This document shows positions 8,629-17,478 of a stretch of 64,000 bases of DNA, piece by piece (position 1 is the stretch's first letter; each line of letters begins with the position of its first letter). Under the pieces are notes generated by a model. That model saw nothing but the letters and a program-made list of their open reading frames with translations. It was not told the origin of the DNA and did no database searches. Source of the DNA: Mumia sp. Pv4-285 (lineage in GTDB: Bacteria > Actinomycetota > Actinomycetes > Propionibacteriales > Nocardioidaceae). Both the position numbers and the translations under genes were made by a program. The stretch lies in the NCBI RefSeq assembly GCF_041320275.1, contig NZ_CP162023.1:248001-312000 (forward strand), written 5' to 3'.

Positions 8629-8634
8629 TTGTCC

Positions 8635-9513
8635 ATGAATCCTGTGCGTCGCCCTGCCCGTCTCGCTGCCTTCGCCGCCGCCTCCCTCCTGGCGCTCGCC
8701 GTCGGGTGCGCCCCGGCCGACGAGGGTGACGACGACACCGACGCGTCCGACAGCGCGGCGTCCTGCGAGAAGGCCGACCTCCCCCTGAAGACCGACGGCC
8801 AGCTCACGATCGGCACCGACTCCCCGGCGTACGAGCCGTGGTTCGTCGACGACGACCCGAGCAACGGCAAGGGCTTCGAGAGCGCGGTCGCGTACGCCGT
8901 CGCCGACCAGCTCGGGTTCGCGAAGGACGAGGTCGTGTGGGAGGCGGTGCCGTTCAACACGAGCTACCAGCCGGGTGAGAAGTCGTTCGACTTCGACATC
9001 AACCAGGTCTCGATCACCGAGGAGCGCGCGAAGGCGGTCACGTTCTCGGAGCCCTACTACAAGGCGGCGCAGGCGATCATCACGCTCGAGGACAGCCCGT
9101 ACGCGAAGGCCACGAGCTTCGCCGACCTCAAGGACGCACAGTTCGGCGCGCAGGTCGGGACGACCTCGCTGAACGCGATCGACCAGATCGCGCCGGCGAA
9201 GCAGCCTCGCGTGTACGACGACAGCAACCAGGCCACCAAGGCCCTCGAGGTCGGCCAGATCGACGCGCTCGTCCTCGACCTGCCGTCCGCGTTCTACACG
9301 ACCGCAGCGGTGCTCTCCGAGCCCGGTGTGATCGTCGGGCAGTTCCAGCCCGAGACCGGGCAGAGCGAGGAGTTCGGCCTCCTCCTGCAGAAGGGCAGCG
9401 AGCTCGTCGGATGCCTGGACGAGGCGATCACCACGCTGCGTGAGGACGGCACCCTCGCCGATCTCGAAGAGCAGTGGCTGTCGCAGACCACGGGTGTGCC
9501 TGAGCTGTCGTGA
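8635..9513 (+). CDS. Polar amino-acid ABC transporter substrate-binding lipoprotein
   Basis: 292 residues of the solute-binding family 3. Lipoprotein signal with lipobox LAVGC and Cys25. The ligand-site features are in place: DSPAYEPW near 59-66, the F-D-I-N-Q-V-S-I-T-E-E-R segment near 120-131 (the family's Arg that grips the ligand carboxylate), FSEPYYKAA, and the G-T-T-S-L-N motif near 177. The stop overlaps the permease GTG by 3 nt. The charge of the ligand (glutamate, glutamine, cystine or basic amino acid) cannot be decided here. Confidence 0.9.
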   Translation: MNPVRRPARLAAFAAASLLALAVGCAPADEGDDDTDASDSAASCEKADLPLKTDGQLTIGTDSPAYEPWFVDDDPSNGKGFESAVAYAVADQLGFAKDEVVWEAVPFNTSYQPGEKSFDFDINQVSITEERAKAVTFSEPYYKAAQAIITLEDSPYAKATSFADLKDAQFGAQVGTTSLNAIDQIAPAKQPRVYDDSNQATKALEVGQIDALVLDLPSAFYTTAAVLSEPGVIVGQFQPETGQSEEFGLLLQKGSELVGCLDEAITTLREDGTLADLEEQWLSQTTGVPELS

Positions 9514-10358
9514 GCGCCTCCTGGGAGGTGAGCGCGCGCCAGCTCGAACGCCTGGCGTTCCGGCGCCGTCGCGACCGCCGCCGGATGACGATCGCGCTCG
9601 TGTCGACCGTCGTCGTGCTCGTCGGCGCCTGGCTCCTGATCACCTCCGCGCCGGGCTGGGACCGCGTCCGCGAGACGTACTTCGACTGGGACGACGCCAA
9701 GGCAGCCTTCCCCGACATCGCGAAGGCGTTCGTCACGAACATCAAGGCGTTCCTCGTCGCCGAGGTCCTGATCCTCGCGCTCGCGCTGCTCGTCGCGATC
9801 ATCCGGGTGGTGCCGTCGGCGTGGATGGCGCCGCTGAAGGTCCTCGCCACGATCTACACCGACGTCTTCCGTGGCACGCCGACCCTGCTCGTCGTGCTCC
9901 TGGTCGGGTTCGGGATCCCGGCCCTCGGTCTCCAAGGCGCCCCGACGAGCCTGTTCTGGCTCGGCGTCATCGCGCTGACCCTGAGCTACGGGGCGTACGT
10001 CGCCGAGGTGATCCGTGCAGGCATCTTGTCGGTCCACCCGAGCCAGTGGGCCAGCGGTCGGTCGCTCGGCCTCTCGTACGGCAAGACCCTCCGCCACGTC
10101 GTTCTGCCGCAGGCGCTCCGCCGCGTGACGCCGCCGCTGCTCAACGACTTCGTCTCGCTCCAGAAGGACACCGCCCTGCTCTCCGTGATCGGCCTCGTCG
10201 AGGCGCTGCGGCAGGCGCAGATCTTCTCCAGCCGCGACTTCGTCTTCACGCCGTACGTCGTCGCGGCCGCCTTCTTCATCGTGGCGACGATCCCGCTCGC
10301 GCGGTTCACCGACTGGCTGTCGCTGCGTGCGGCCCGACGACAGAGCGGGGCAGCATGA
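9510..10358 (+). CDS. Polar amino-acid ABC transporter permease
   Basis: 282 residues of the HisM/GlnP type. After a basic N-terminus there is one helix (about 27-45), a periplasmic stretch, and a five-helix core. The FRGTPTLL motif near 119-126 and the EAA loop (EVIRAGILSVHPSQWASGRSLG, residues about 166-187) are standard for this family. The GTG start overlaps the binding-protein stop, and the stop overlaps the ATPase ATG, so translation is coupled through all three genes. Confidence 0.92.
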   Translation: MSASWEVSARQLERLAFRRRRDRRRMTIALVSTVVVLVGAWLLITSAPGWDRVRETYFDWDDAKAAFPDIAKAFVTNIKAFLVAEVLILALALLVAIIRVVPSAWMAPLKVLATIYTDVFRGTPTLLVVLLVGFGIPALGLQGAPTSLFWLGVIALTLSYGAYVAEVIRAGILSVHPSQWASGRSLGLSYGKTLRHVVLPQALRRVTPPLLNDFVSLQKDTALLSVIGLVEALRQAQIFSSRDFVFTPYVVAAAFFIVATIPLARFTDWLSLRAARRQSGAA

Positions 10359-11089
10359 GCGGGCTCCTGGAGGCGCGCGGCGTCCGCAAGACGTACGGCG
10401 ACCACGACGTGCTCAAGGGTGTCGACCTGAGCGTCGACGCGCACCACGTGGTGTGCCTGATCGGCGCGTCCGGCTCGGGCAAGTCGACGCTCCTGCGCTG
10501 CCTCAACCTGCTCGAGGTCGTGGACGACGGCGAGATCTGGTTCGACGGCGCCGAGATCACCGACCCGCGGGTCGACGTCGACGAGGTGCGCCGTGACATC
10601 GGCACGGTCTTCCAGGCCTTCAACCTCTTCCCGCACATGTCGGTCCTCGACAACGTCACGCTCGGCCCCCGCAAGGTCCGCGGTGGTCGCCGTCGCGACG
10701 CCGAGGAGCGCGCGATGGCGCTGCTCACGCGGTTCGGTCTCGCCGACCAGGCGCGCAAGCATCCCGACGCGCTCTCGGGAGGCCAGCAGCAGCGGGTCGC
10801 GATCGTCCGCGCTCTCGCGATGGAGCCGAAGGTCCTGCTGCTCGACGAGGTCACCTCGGCGCTCGACCCGATGCTCGTCGGCGAGGTCCTCGAGGCGGTG
10901 CGCGAGCTGAAGGCCGAGGGCATGACGATCGTGATGGCCACCCACGAGATGCAGTTCGCGCGCGAGGTCGCCGACGAGGTGCTCTTCCTCGAGAGCGGTG
11001 TCGTGTGCGAGCGCGGGACGGCCGAGCAGGTCTTCACCGACCCGACCGATCCGCGTACGCGCGCGTTCCTGGCGCGCCACCTGGCCTGA
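10355..11089 (+). CDS. Polar amino-acid ABC transporter ATP-binding protein
   Basis: 244 residues, the normal GlnQ/HisP length. Walker A GASGSGKST near 38-46, the FQAFNLFPHM Q-loop near 88, signature LSGGQQQR near 141-148, Walker B VLLLDEVTSALDP near 162-174 and the ATHEM H-loop near 196. Third gene of the binding protein-permease-ATPase operon. A tandem repeat array starts 40 bp past the stop. Confidence 0.94.
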   Translation: MSGLLEARGVRKTYGDHDVLKGVDLSVDAHHVVCLIGASGSGKSTLLRCLNLLEVVDDGEIWFDGAEITDPRVDVDEVRRDIGTVFQAFNLFPHMSVLDNVTLGPRKVRGGRRRDAEERAMALLTRFGLADQARKHPDALSGGQQQRVAIVRALAMEPKVLLLDEVTSALDPMLVGEVLEAVRELKAEGMTIVMATHEMQFAREVADEVLFLESGVVCERGTAEQVFTDPTDPRTRAFLARHLA

Positions 11090-11128
11090 CGCGCGCTGCC
11101 CACCAGGCGAGGTGGCTTCGTGCGACCG

Positions 11129-11238
11129 GGTCTCGATCGCTTCGCGCCTCGACCAGCGGGAGGGGGGTCTCGATCGCTTCGCGCCTCGACCAGCGGGAGG
11201 GGGGTCTCGATCGCTTCGCGCCTCGACCAGCGGGGGCC
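11129..11238. repeat. Three tandem 37-bp family A repeats
   Basis: The unit TCTCGATCGCTTCGCGCCTC plus GACCAGCGGGAGG(GGGG) occurs at 11131, 11168 and 11205, a strict 37-bp period; the third copy is cut short. It lies between the amino-acid transporter and the AraC gene. There are no spacers, so it is not a CRISPR array. Single or rearranged copies occur at 39265, 41314 and 43741. Confidence 0.9.
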
Positions 11239-11278
11239 ACGCGGGAATGTCTCCCGTACGGGTGGACTTGTCCTCTGC

Positions 11279-12145
11279 ATGGTCGCCACGGGGTACGACG
11301 CACAGCCCGTCCGCACGTCCGAGCCTGTCGCAGCGCTCGACGAGCTCCTCGGGGCGCTGCACTGGAGCGTGACCGGGTTCGCCCGCGACGACCTCGGTGC
11401 CGGCGACCACCGGCGCTACCACGGTGACGGGATGCGCTTCCACTACGTCGTCTCCGGTGACGCGGTGGTCAGCCGCGGCACAGAACGGACCGAGCTGCGG
11501 GAGGGCGCGTTCCTGCTTCTGCCGCGCGGCGGTGAGGCGCTCCTCCGCTCGACCACGACGACGACGCTCTACACCGGCAACCTCCGGCTCGAGGTCTCCG
11601 ACGGCGACCGGCTGGTCCGGCTCATGCCCGACACGGTGCTCGCCTGCTGCTTCCGCGCCGCCGAACCCGTCATGGGGCCGCTGCTGGACGCGATGGACGA
11701 CGAGGTGCGCCGCGCGCGGCCCGGCTCGAGCTCGCTCACGACCCGGATCGCGAACCTCGTGATGGTCGCGGCGATCCGTCAGTGGGCGGAGTCCGGCTGC
11801 GGCGCCGCGAGCGGATGGCTCGGCGCGATCCGCGACCCGCACGTGGCCCGAGTGCTCGCCGCCATCCACGACGACCCCGGCTCGCCCTGGACGGTCGCGT
11901 CGCTCGCCCAGGTGGCGAGTGCGTCGCGGTCGCAGTTCTCCGAGCAGTTCCGTGCCGCGGTGGGCGACAGCCCTCACCGGTACCTGACGGCGGTCCGGAT
12001 GCGGAAGGCCATGGACCTGCTGCGCACCGGCACCCCGTCGACGTACGTCGCCTCGGTCACCGGCTACGGGTCGGAGGCGGCGTTCAGCCGCGCGTTCCGA
12101 CGCCACACCGGACTGTCGCCGCGCGCGTGGCGGCAGGCCGCCTGA
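11279..12145 (+). CDS. AraC-family transcriptional regulator
   Basis: 288 residues. The N-terminal half is a cupin-type sensor (R-F-H-Y-V-V-S-G-D-A-V near 50-60, then FLLLPRGGEALL). The C-terminal ~100 residues carry the two AraC helix-turn-helix units: PWTVASLAQVASASRSQFSEQF, then the MRKAMDLLRTG segment and the second helix pair ending YGSEAAFSRAFRRHTGLSPRAW. ATG 11279 is chosen because codons upstream translate the tandem repeat. Convergent with the MFS gene, so it may control the pump, but this is only proximity. Confidence 0.9.
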   Translation: MVATGYDAQPVRTSEPVAALDELLGALHWSVTGFARDDLGAGDHRRYHGDGMRFHYVVSGDAVVSRGTERTELREGAFLLLPRGGEALLRSTTTTTLYTGNLRLEVSDGDRLVRLMPDTVLACCFRAAEPVMGPLLDAMDDEVRRARPGSSSLTTRIANLVMVAAIRQWAESGCGAASGWLGAIRDPHVARVLAAIHDDPGSPWTVASLAQVASASRSQFSEQFRAAVGDSPHRYLTAVRMRKAMDLLRTGTPSTYVASVTGYGSEAAFSRAFRRHTGLSPRAWRQAA

Positions 12146-12185
12146 CTCGGCCCACCGCCACGCCGTCCCCCGTCGTCCCCAGAGG

Positions 12186-13376
12186 TCAGACCCGGCGAGC
12201 GGCCCCGAGCAGGGCGCCGCCCAGCACCGCGGCGACACCACCGAGCACCAGAGCCGTGCGCACGTCGAACGCGTCGACGACGAGCCCGCCGACCGCTGCG
12301 CCCAGCGCGATCGCGATCTGGAACGTCGCCACGAACAACCCGCCCATGCTCTCCAGCCGGTCCGGCGCGACGCGCGCGATCCATGTCTGGACGGCGGTCG
12401 GGATCCCGCCGAAACCGATCCCCCAGAGCACGACCGTCGCCGCCACCAGGGCGTACGAGGTGCCGCCGAGCGCGAGCGTCACCGTCGCGACTCCGATCAG
12501 GACAGGTGCTGCGACCACGAGAAGCCGCAACCGCTTGTCGGCCAGCAGCCCGCTCAGGATGTTGCCGACGAAGCTCGCCGCCCCGTACGCCGCCAGCAGC
12601 CCGGCGAGGCCGGCCGCGGTCAGCAGCGGGACGCGGTCGAGCGCCGGCCGAAGGTAGGTGAAGCCGGCGAAGTGTCCACCGGCGATCAGCGCCGTTGCCG
12701 TCATCCCGACGAGCACGATGCGGCGCCTGGCCGTCTCGAGGAGGATGCGCAGCGAGCCGCTGGACGTGACCGGGAGTCGGGGAAGGGTGACGAGCTGCGC
12801 CACCAGGGCGAGCACGGCGGTTCCGCCAGCGGCGACGAACACCCACCGCCAGCCCCACAGCTCCCCCAGGAACGCTCCGACGGGGACGGCCAGCACCGTG
12901 GCGAGCGAGACGCCCGAGTTGACCACCATCATCGCGCGGCCGAGGTGGTCGGGGGCGACGAGCTGGGCGGTCACCGCGAGGACCATCGCCCAGAACCCCG
13001 CCAGGGCGACGCCGAGCAGCAGCCGTGCGAGGAGGACCGTGACCAGGCCTGGGCTGATCGCGACCAGCAGGTTCGACACCAGCGCGAGCGCCGTGAGCCC
13101 CACCATCACCACGCGCCGGTCCGTGCGCGGCAGCAGGATCGCCAGCGTCGGTGCGGTCACCGCGCCCATCAGTGCGGTGACGGTCACGGTCTGGCCCGCC
13201 ATGCCCTCGGACACGCCGAGGTCGTGCGCCATCGGCGAGAGGAGGCTCGCGGGGAGGAACTCCGCCGTCACCAGGGTGAAGATGCCCAGCGCCAGCGCAC
13301 CGACGGCCCACCACGACGCGGGTGGGGCCGAACGATCGACGGCGGTCGTGCCGTCTGCGGTCTGCGTGGCGGTCAT
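12186..13376 (-). CDS. MFS efflux transporter (DHA1, arabinose-efflux/CmlA-like)
   Basis: 396 residues with 12 predicted helices. The motif A region between helices 2 and 3 reads I-L-L-P-R-T-D-R-R near 76-84; motif C-like G-V-A-L-A-G-F-W-A lies in helix 4 and the M-M-V-V-N-S-G-V-S-L loop near 145. ATG 13376 has AAGGAG 6 nt upstream; a longer in-frame extension is rejected. Resembles small-molecule efflux pumps (chloramphenicol, sugar, purine). Its substrate is unknown. It faces the AraC gene tail to tail. Confidence 0.88.
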   Translation of the reverse strand: MTATQTADGTTAVDRSAPPASWWAVGALALGIFTLVTAEFLPASLLSPMAHDLGVSEGMAGQTVTVTALMGAVTAPTLAILLPRTDRRVVMVGLTALALVSNLLVAISPGLVTVLLARLLLGVALAGFWAMVLAVTAQLVAPDHLGRAMMVVNSGVSLATVLAVPVGAFLGELWGWRWVFVAAGGTAVLALVAQLVTLPRLPVTSSGSLRILLETARRRIVLVGMTATALIAGGHFAGFTYLRPALDRVPLLTAAGLAGLLAAYGAASFVGNILSGLLADKRLRLLVVAAPVLIGVATVTLALGGTSYALVAATVVLWGIGFGGIPTAVQTWIARVAPDRLESMGGLFVATFQIAIALGAAVGGLVVDAFDVRTALVLGGVAAVLGGALLGAARRV

Positions 13377-13582
13377 GGCGCTCCTTCTCGATTGCTGGTC
13401 CCGCCATCGTGGGTCGTGCGGCCAGTCGCGACTTGACCCATCGTCGGGCGGACCTGACCGTTCGTCCTCCGTTCGAGATGCATCATCCGGTGCAATACGT
13501 AGCGTGGGGACGGATCGCCCAGCGTGGGGAAGCCGTCGTCGACCAAGCCGTCGGTGCGCGGGGTGGTCGTCGGGGGGAAGAC

Positions 13583-14563
13583 ATGTCTCGTACGCACCTC
13601 GGGCGTACGGCGTCGCTGTTGCTGGCGCCGACCGTCCTTGCAATGACTCTTCTGGCCGTGGCACTCGCACCGCCGTCGGCCGCGAAGGCGCCGCCGAGCC
13701 CGGTCACGCTGTCGACCATCGAGCTACCGGCCGGCCACGTCGGTCAGGTCAGCTGCGCCCGACCGCATCCGGGCACCGTGAGGCTCGGCTCCCTGCTCGT
13801 GAGGACCTGGCCGGCCACGAGCTGGATGGCCGCACGTGACTGCGGGACCTCGGGCAGCGAGCACTACGACGGTCGCGCCGTCGACTGGATGACGAACGCG
13901 CGCACCGTCAAGGGCAAGAAGCGCGGCAACGACCTCGTCGCCTGGTTGCTGGCGACCGACGCGGCCGGCAACCGGTTCGCGAACGCGCGACGACTGGGCG
14001 TCATGTACATCATCTGGAACAACAAGATCTGGTCGACGTACCGATCGCGCGACGGGTGGCGCAGCTACAACGGCTGCACCGCGAAGGCGCGTGCCGGTGC
14101 GGGGAGCGACACCACGTGCCACCGCAACCACGTGCACATCTCGCTGTCGTGGGCCGGTGCACGCGGCTACACCTCGTACTGGGACGGCACCGTCGCGGGC
14201 GCGAACTACGGGCCGTGCCGGCCGGCGGGCCTCAACTGGGCCGGGCGCTACACGAAGCGGCGCGCGACGCCGTGTCCCTGGTACCCGCGCGTGACCGCAG
14301 CCAAGGGGTCGTCGACGGTGCACCGCAGCCTGGTGACCTACTCCGGTCTGCGCATCACGAAGGGCATGCGCGGCCCTGCAGTCCGTGCCGTCCAGCGGGC
14401 GATCCGGGTCCCGGTCACCGGGGTGTGGGACGCGACGTCGCGTGCGCAGATGCGCGCGTACAAGGGTGCACGCCACCTCGGTGGGTCCGCCGTCGTCGGT
14501 ACGGGCGCCTGGCGGTCGCTGCTCACGCAGACCGCACCGAAGCCGAAGGCGCCGCTAGCCTGA
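13583..14563 (+). CDS. Secreted peptidoglycan-binding protein with VldE-like (ARB-07466) domain
   Basis: 326 residues. A Sec signal peptide covers about 1-36 (cleavage after PPSAAKA). Residues 45-225 form the ARB-07466-like C-terminal domain widespread in secreted actinobacterial proteins, with the VMYIIWNNKIW stretch, the DGWRSYNGC segment and a CHRNHVHISLSWAG motif whose histidines resemble a metal site. Residues about 255-320 are a peptidoglycan-binding (PG_binding_1) unit beginning ITKGMRGPAVRAVQRAI. A wall hydrolase or wall-bound protein is likely; catalysis is unproven. A TAGCGT hexamer about 80 bp upstream may be the promoter -10. Confidence 0.78.
   Translation: MSRTHLGRTASLLLAPTVLAMTLLAVALAPPSAAKAPPSPVTLSTIELPAGHVGQVSCARPHPGTVRLGSLLVRTWPATSWMAARDCGTSGSEHYDGRAVDWMTNARTVKGKKRGNDLVAWLLATDAAGNRFANARRLGVMYIIWNNKIWSTYRSRDGWRSYNGCTAKARAGAGSDTTCHRNHVHISLSWAGARGYTSYWDGTVAGANYGPCRPAGLNWAGRYTKRRATPCPWYPRVTAAKGSSTVHRSLVTYSGLRITKGMRGPAVRAVQRAIRVPVTGVWDATSRAQMRAYKGARHLGGSAVVGTGAWRSLLTQTAPKPKAPLA
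14556..14561 (+). promoter_or_regulatory. Leaderless -10 element before GTG 14568
   Basis: TAGCCT lies 6 nt before GTG 14568 and sits inside the last codons of the upstream gene, whose stop TGA (14561-14563) overlaps it. Confidence 0.55.
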
Positions 14564-14567
14564 GGCG

Positions 14568-15209
14568 GTGCCGAAACTTCGAGCCCACACCATCAGCGTC
14601 TCCGTCGACGGCTTCATGGCCGGTCCCGACCAGGATCTCGAGAACCCGCTCGGCGTCGGCGGTGAGGCGCTGCACGCGTGGATCTTCCCGCAGAAGGACT
14701 CGGGCCGACCCGTCGACCCTTCGGGGCCGGACGCGGACTTCCTGCTCCGGCGCACCGAGGGCGTCGGTGCGACCGTGATGGGCCGCAACATGTTCGGGCC
14801 CGTCCGCGGTGAGTGGCCTGACGAGTCCTGGCGGGGTTGGTGGGGCGAGGACCCGCCGTTCCACCACCCGACGTTCGTCCTCACCCACCACGCGCGCGAG
14901 CCGCTGACGATGGACGGCGGGACGACCTTCCACTTCATCACCGACGGCTTGGAGTCTGCTGTCGAGCAAGCGTTCGACGCGGCTGACGGCCAGGACGTCG
15001 TGCTCGGCGGTGGAGCGTCGACGATCCGTGCCGCACTCCAGGTCGGGCTGCTCGACGAGCTGCACGTCGCGATCGTCCCAGTGCTGCTCGGACGCGGCGA
15101 GCCGTTGTTCTCCGCACGGCTGCCACCGTCGTACGTGGTGGTCGAGCACGTGCCCTCGGACTCGGTCACGCACGTGGTGATCGCGAAGCGCGAGAGCGCC
15201 GCGACCTAG
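14568..15209 (+). CDS. DHFR-family (RibD C-terminal-like) reductase
   Basis: 213 residues of the RibD_C/dihydrofolate reductase superfamily found in YwjB/YyaP-like proteins. N-terminal SVSVDGFMAGPDQD (residues about 9-22), VMGRNMFG near 71, and the VLGGGASTIRAALQVGLLDE stretch near 146, which forms the NADPH pocket. It probably reduces a small heterocyclic compound with NADPH, substrate unknown. Its TAG stop shares the palindrome CTAG (15206-15209) with the stop of the convergent lyase, so the two coding regions overlap by 4 nt. Confidence 0.87.
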   Translation: MPKLRAHTISVSVDGFMAGPDQDLENPLGVGGEALHAWIFPQKDSGRPVDPSGPDADFLLRRTEGVGATVMGRNMFGPVRGEWPDESWRGWWGEDPPFHHPTFVLTHHAREPLTMDGGTTFHFITDGLESAVEQAFDAADGQDVVLGGGASTIRAALQVGLLDELHVAIVPVLLGRGEPLFSARLPPSYVVVEHVPSDSVTHVVIAKRESAAT

Positions 15210-17374
15210 CGCCGCTTCTTGACCTTCACCGTGCGCGTCACCGACGTCACGGTGCGCCAACCCTTGCTGCCCTGCTTCGCGCGGACGACGACCCGGAACC
15301 GCTTGGTCCCCTTCGACGTCATCTTCACGTTGGTCGCAGCCAGGCCGGACTTCGAGGTGCGCAGCGTGCGGACCTTGCGCCACTTGCCCTTGCGACGCTC
15401 CTGCAGCACGACCTTCGCACGCTTCGCCGGGAGCCCGAGCGAGGTCACCCGCGCCTTGAAGCGGACCTTCTGACCGACCCGTGCCTTCGCCTTGGAGCGA
15501 CCGAACGACACCTTCGCCGCGAGTCGTGCGAACTCGTTGACCGAGGTGGCGATCGTCGTCGCGCGTCCGTTGACGGCGACCCGCAGCGCCTTGCGCCCAC
15601 CGCTCGTCGTACGAGCGACCGACGGGGTGCCGCTGGAGGTGAAGACCGTGACGACGCGGGCCGTCTTGCCGGTCCGGACCGGGATCGGCACTCGCACGAC
15701 CGATCCGCGGCTCGAGGCGCCGTACACCTGACCGAGGATGCCGGCCGTCGTCGTGCCTGCGGAGGCCCGCGGGGCTCCGGTGGTGAGCATGCGGGCGCTG
15801 CGCGTGGCGCCGTTGGCGTCCTTCCCGCTCAGCGCGACCCAGTGGCCGCTGGTCCGGACGCCGACGCCCGCGGGCAGGACCCACTGCTGCTGCACGGTGC
15901 CTGACACCTTCGTCGAGCGGACGAGGTCCTCGACGACCACGGCGTCGATGCCACGCAGGTAGTAGACGCACCGCGCGAGCTCGAAGCCGCTGGAGCCGAG
16001 GTAGCCGGGGTCGTAGACGCAGGTCCGGTGCGTGTAGGCCGAGCCGGCCGAGGCCTTCACCTGCCCGTAGACCGAGCGGTTGGGAGTGCCGGGCGCGACC
16101 AGCGCGCTGTGGGCGTTGCGGCGGGTGACCGCGGAGCGCAGGCTCGACCCGTTGTACGCGTACGGGCCGGGATCGGCCACCCACGAGACTCCGTCGGAGA
16201 ACATCGTCATCGCGGTCGTGTCGGCGTGCCGGTGCGACGGGAGCGCGTACCGGTCGGCGGTCCTCAGCGAGTAGAACGTGGACGACGTGTCGACGCCTGC
16301 GACCCACCCGGACCGGCCGAACGTGTAGCCGCCGGCATAACGGGAGTAGGTGCGTGTCGGCGTGCGGCCGCTCGCACCGGACGTCCGGACCCACTCCGCG
16401 GCCGACGTCGAGCCGAACACGCCGGCGGGGATCCGCTGCAGGTGCGTGTCGCCGATCGTCTCCAGGTAGCGGTCGGGTCGGCTCGCGGCTGCGAAGAAGT
16501 TGCTGCGCGCGGCGATCATGGAGCCGATCGAGGACGCCGAGCTCGCGGCGCCGTACGCCGTGAACACGTTGTAGGTGCGGTGCATGATCGTGCCGAGGTA
16601 CAGGCCGTACCCGGGTGCGCCCTCGAGGTCGGAGCCGTCGGAGTGCGCGAGACGGGCGGCGACCGTGAGGGCCTGCCGCCGCAGCGTCGTCCGCTGCGCC
16701 TCGGTGCCTGCCTGCTTCGCCCCTGCGTACGCCGCGAGCTTGAGGTTCATCGTGGTGTTGTTGCCGTACGTGCCGTACGCGAGCGCCTTCGCGAGCTCCA
16801 CCTTGAGCTGCTTGGCGGCCCACGCGCGGTCGATCGACGACGCCGCGAGGCGGTTCATGCAGACGAACGTGCCGATGCGGAAGCCCAGGTACTGGGGGTG
16901 GTTCTGCCAGTAGGTGCGCTTCTTCGGAGGGTTGTCGGCGACCCAGTCGCGGACGATCGCGGTGAAACGGCGCTGCATGGCCAGGCCCTCGGAGTCGCCG
17001 AGCGCGAGGCCGGTCTTGAGGAGCGGGAGCGCCCAGTGCAGCGAGTGCATGTAGCGGTCGCCCGCCAGGTCGAGCCCCGACTGCGGCTTCCACGACGGGT
17101 TGGTGGCCAGCCGCATCGTGCCGTACTGGTTCATGTCGACGGTGCCCGCCATGATCGACCGCGCACGCCCGACGCCGGCACGCGTGAGAGACCCGAGCGT
17201 GTGCATGTTCTCGCAGATCGTGTCGTACCCGGGAGTGGCGGCCGCTGCCGCGGGCGCGGGCGTGGCCACAGCCTGGACCACCACGAGGCCGGAGACGGCG
17301 AGAGTCGCGGACACGGCGGCGCCGGTGAGACGGCGGAGCGTTCGGGCAGGGGTGGTACGTCGGGGGGCACACAT
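15206..17374 (-). CDS. Secreted heparinase II/III-family polysaccharide lyase
   Basis: 722 residues. A Tat/Sec-like signal peptide (about 1-45, ending APAAAA) leads an alpha-toroid domain (about 50-330) and a heparinase II/III beta-sandwich whose signature SHRHADTTAMTMF lies near 386-398, followed by DPGPYAYN. This family cleaves uronic-acid polysaccharides (heparin, alginate, oligo-alginate, ulvan-like). Residues 620-722 are an Ig-like module extremely rich in Lys and Arg, ending V-K-K-R-R, probably a wall- or polymer-binding tail. No transporter or sugar-catabolic gene is nearby, so the true substrate is open. Convergent with the DHFR-like gene, divergent from the PucR gene. Confidence 0.8.
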   Translation of the reverse strand: MCAPRRTTPARTLRRLTGAAVSATLAVSGLVVVQAVATPAPAAAAATPGYDTICENMHTLGSLTRAGVGRARSIMAGTVDMNQYGTMRLATNPSWKPQSGLDLAGDRYMHSLHWALPLLKTGLALGDSEGLAMQRRFTAIVRDWVADNPPKKRTYWQNHPQYLGFRIGTFVCMNRLAASSIDRAWAAKQLKVELAKALAYGTYGNNTTMNLKLAAYAGAKQAGTEAQRTTLRRQALTVAARLAHSDGSDLEGAPGYGLYLGTIMHRTYNVFTAYGAASSASSIGSMIAARSNFFAAASRPDRYLETIGDTHLQRIPAGVFGSTSAAEWVRTSGASGRTPTRTYSRYAGGYTFGRSGWVAGVDTSSTFYSLRTADRYALPSHRHADTTAMTMFSDGVSWVADPGPYAYNGSSLRSAVTRRNAHSALVAPGTPNRSVYGQVKASAGSAYTHRTCVYDPGYLGSSGFELARCVYYLRGIDAVVVEDLVRSTKVSGTVQQQWVLPAGVGVRTSGHWVALSGKDANGATRSARMLTTGAPRASAGTTTAGILGQVYGASSRGSVVRVPIPVRTGKTARVVTVFTSSGTPSVARTTSGGRKALRVAVNGRATTIATSVNEFARLAAKVSFGRSKAKARVGQKVRFKARVTSLGLPAKRAKVVLQERRKGKWRKVRTLRTSKSGLAATNVKMTSKGTKRFRVVVRAKQGSKGWRTVTSVTRTVKVKKRR

Positions 17375-17466
17375 AGGGACCCCATGGTGCCAGATGTCCG
17401 GTTACCGACGGAACACTCGTCATCGAGGCGTGACCGTCCGCGACAGCCTCGCCGGACGAAACGCCG

Positions 17467-17472
17467 TACATT
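17467..17472 (+). promoter_or_regulatory. Leaderless -10 element before ATG 17479
   Basis: TACATT lies 6 nt before ATG 17479 with no Shine-Dalgarno sequence. Confidence 0.6.
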
Positions 17473-17478
17473 TCCGGC

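Noticed and set aside
11129-11238. CRISPR array
   Set aside because: Units abut with a 37-bp period and no variable spacers, and no cas genes are present.
13377-13582. c-di-AMP (ydaO) riboswitch before the wall-protein gene
   Set aside because: The likely leader is only about 80 nt and lacks the conserved ydaO core; only two AGCGTGGGGA strings are visible.
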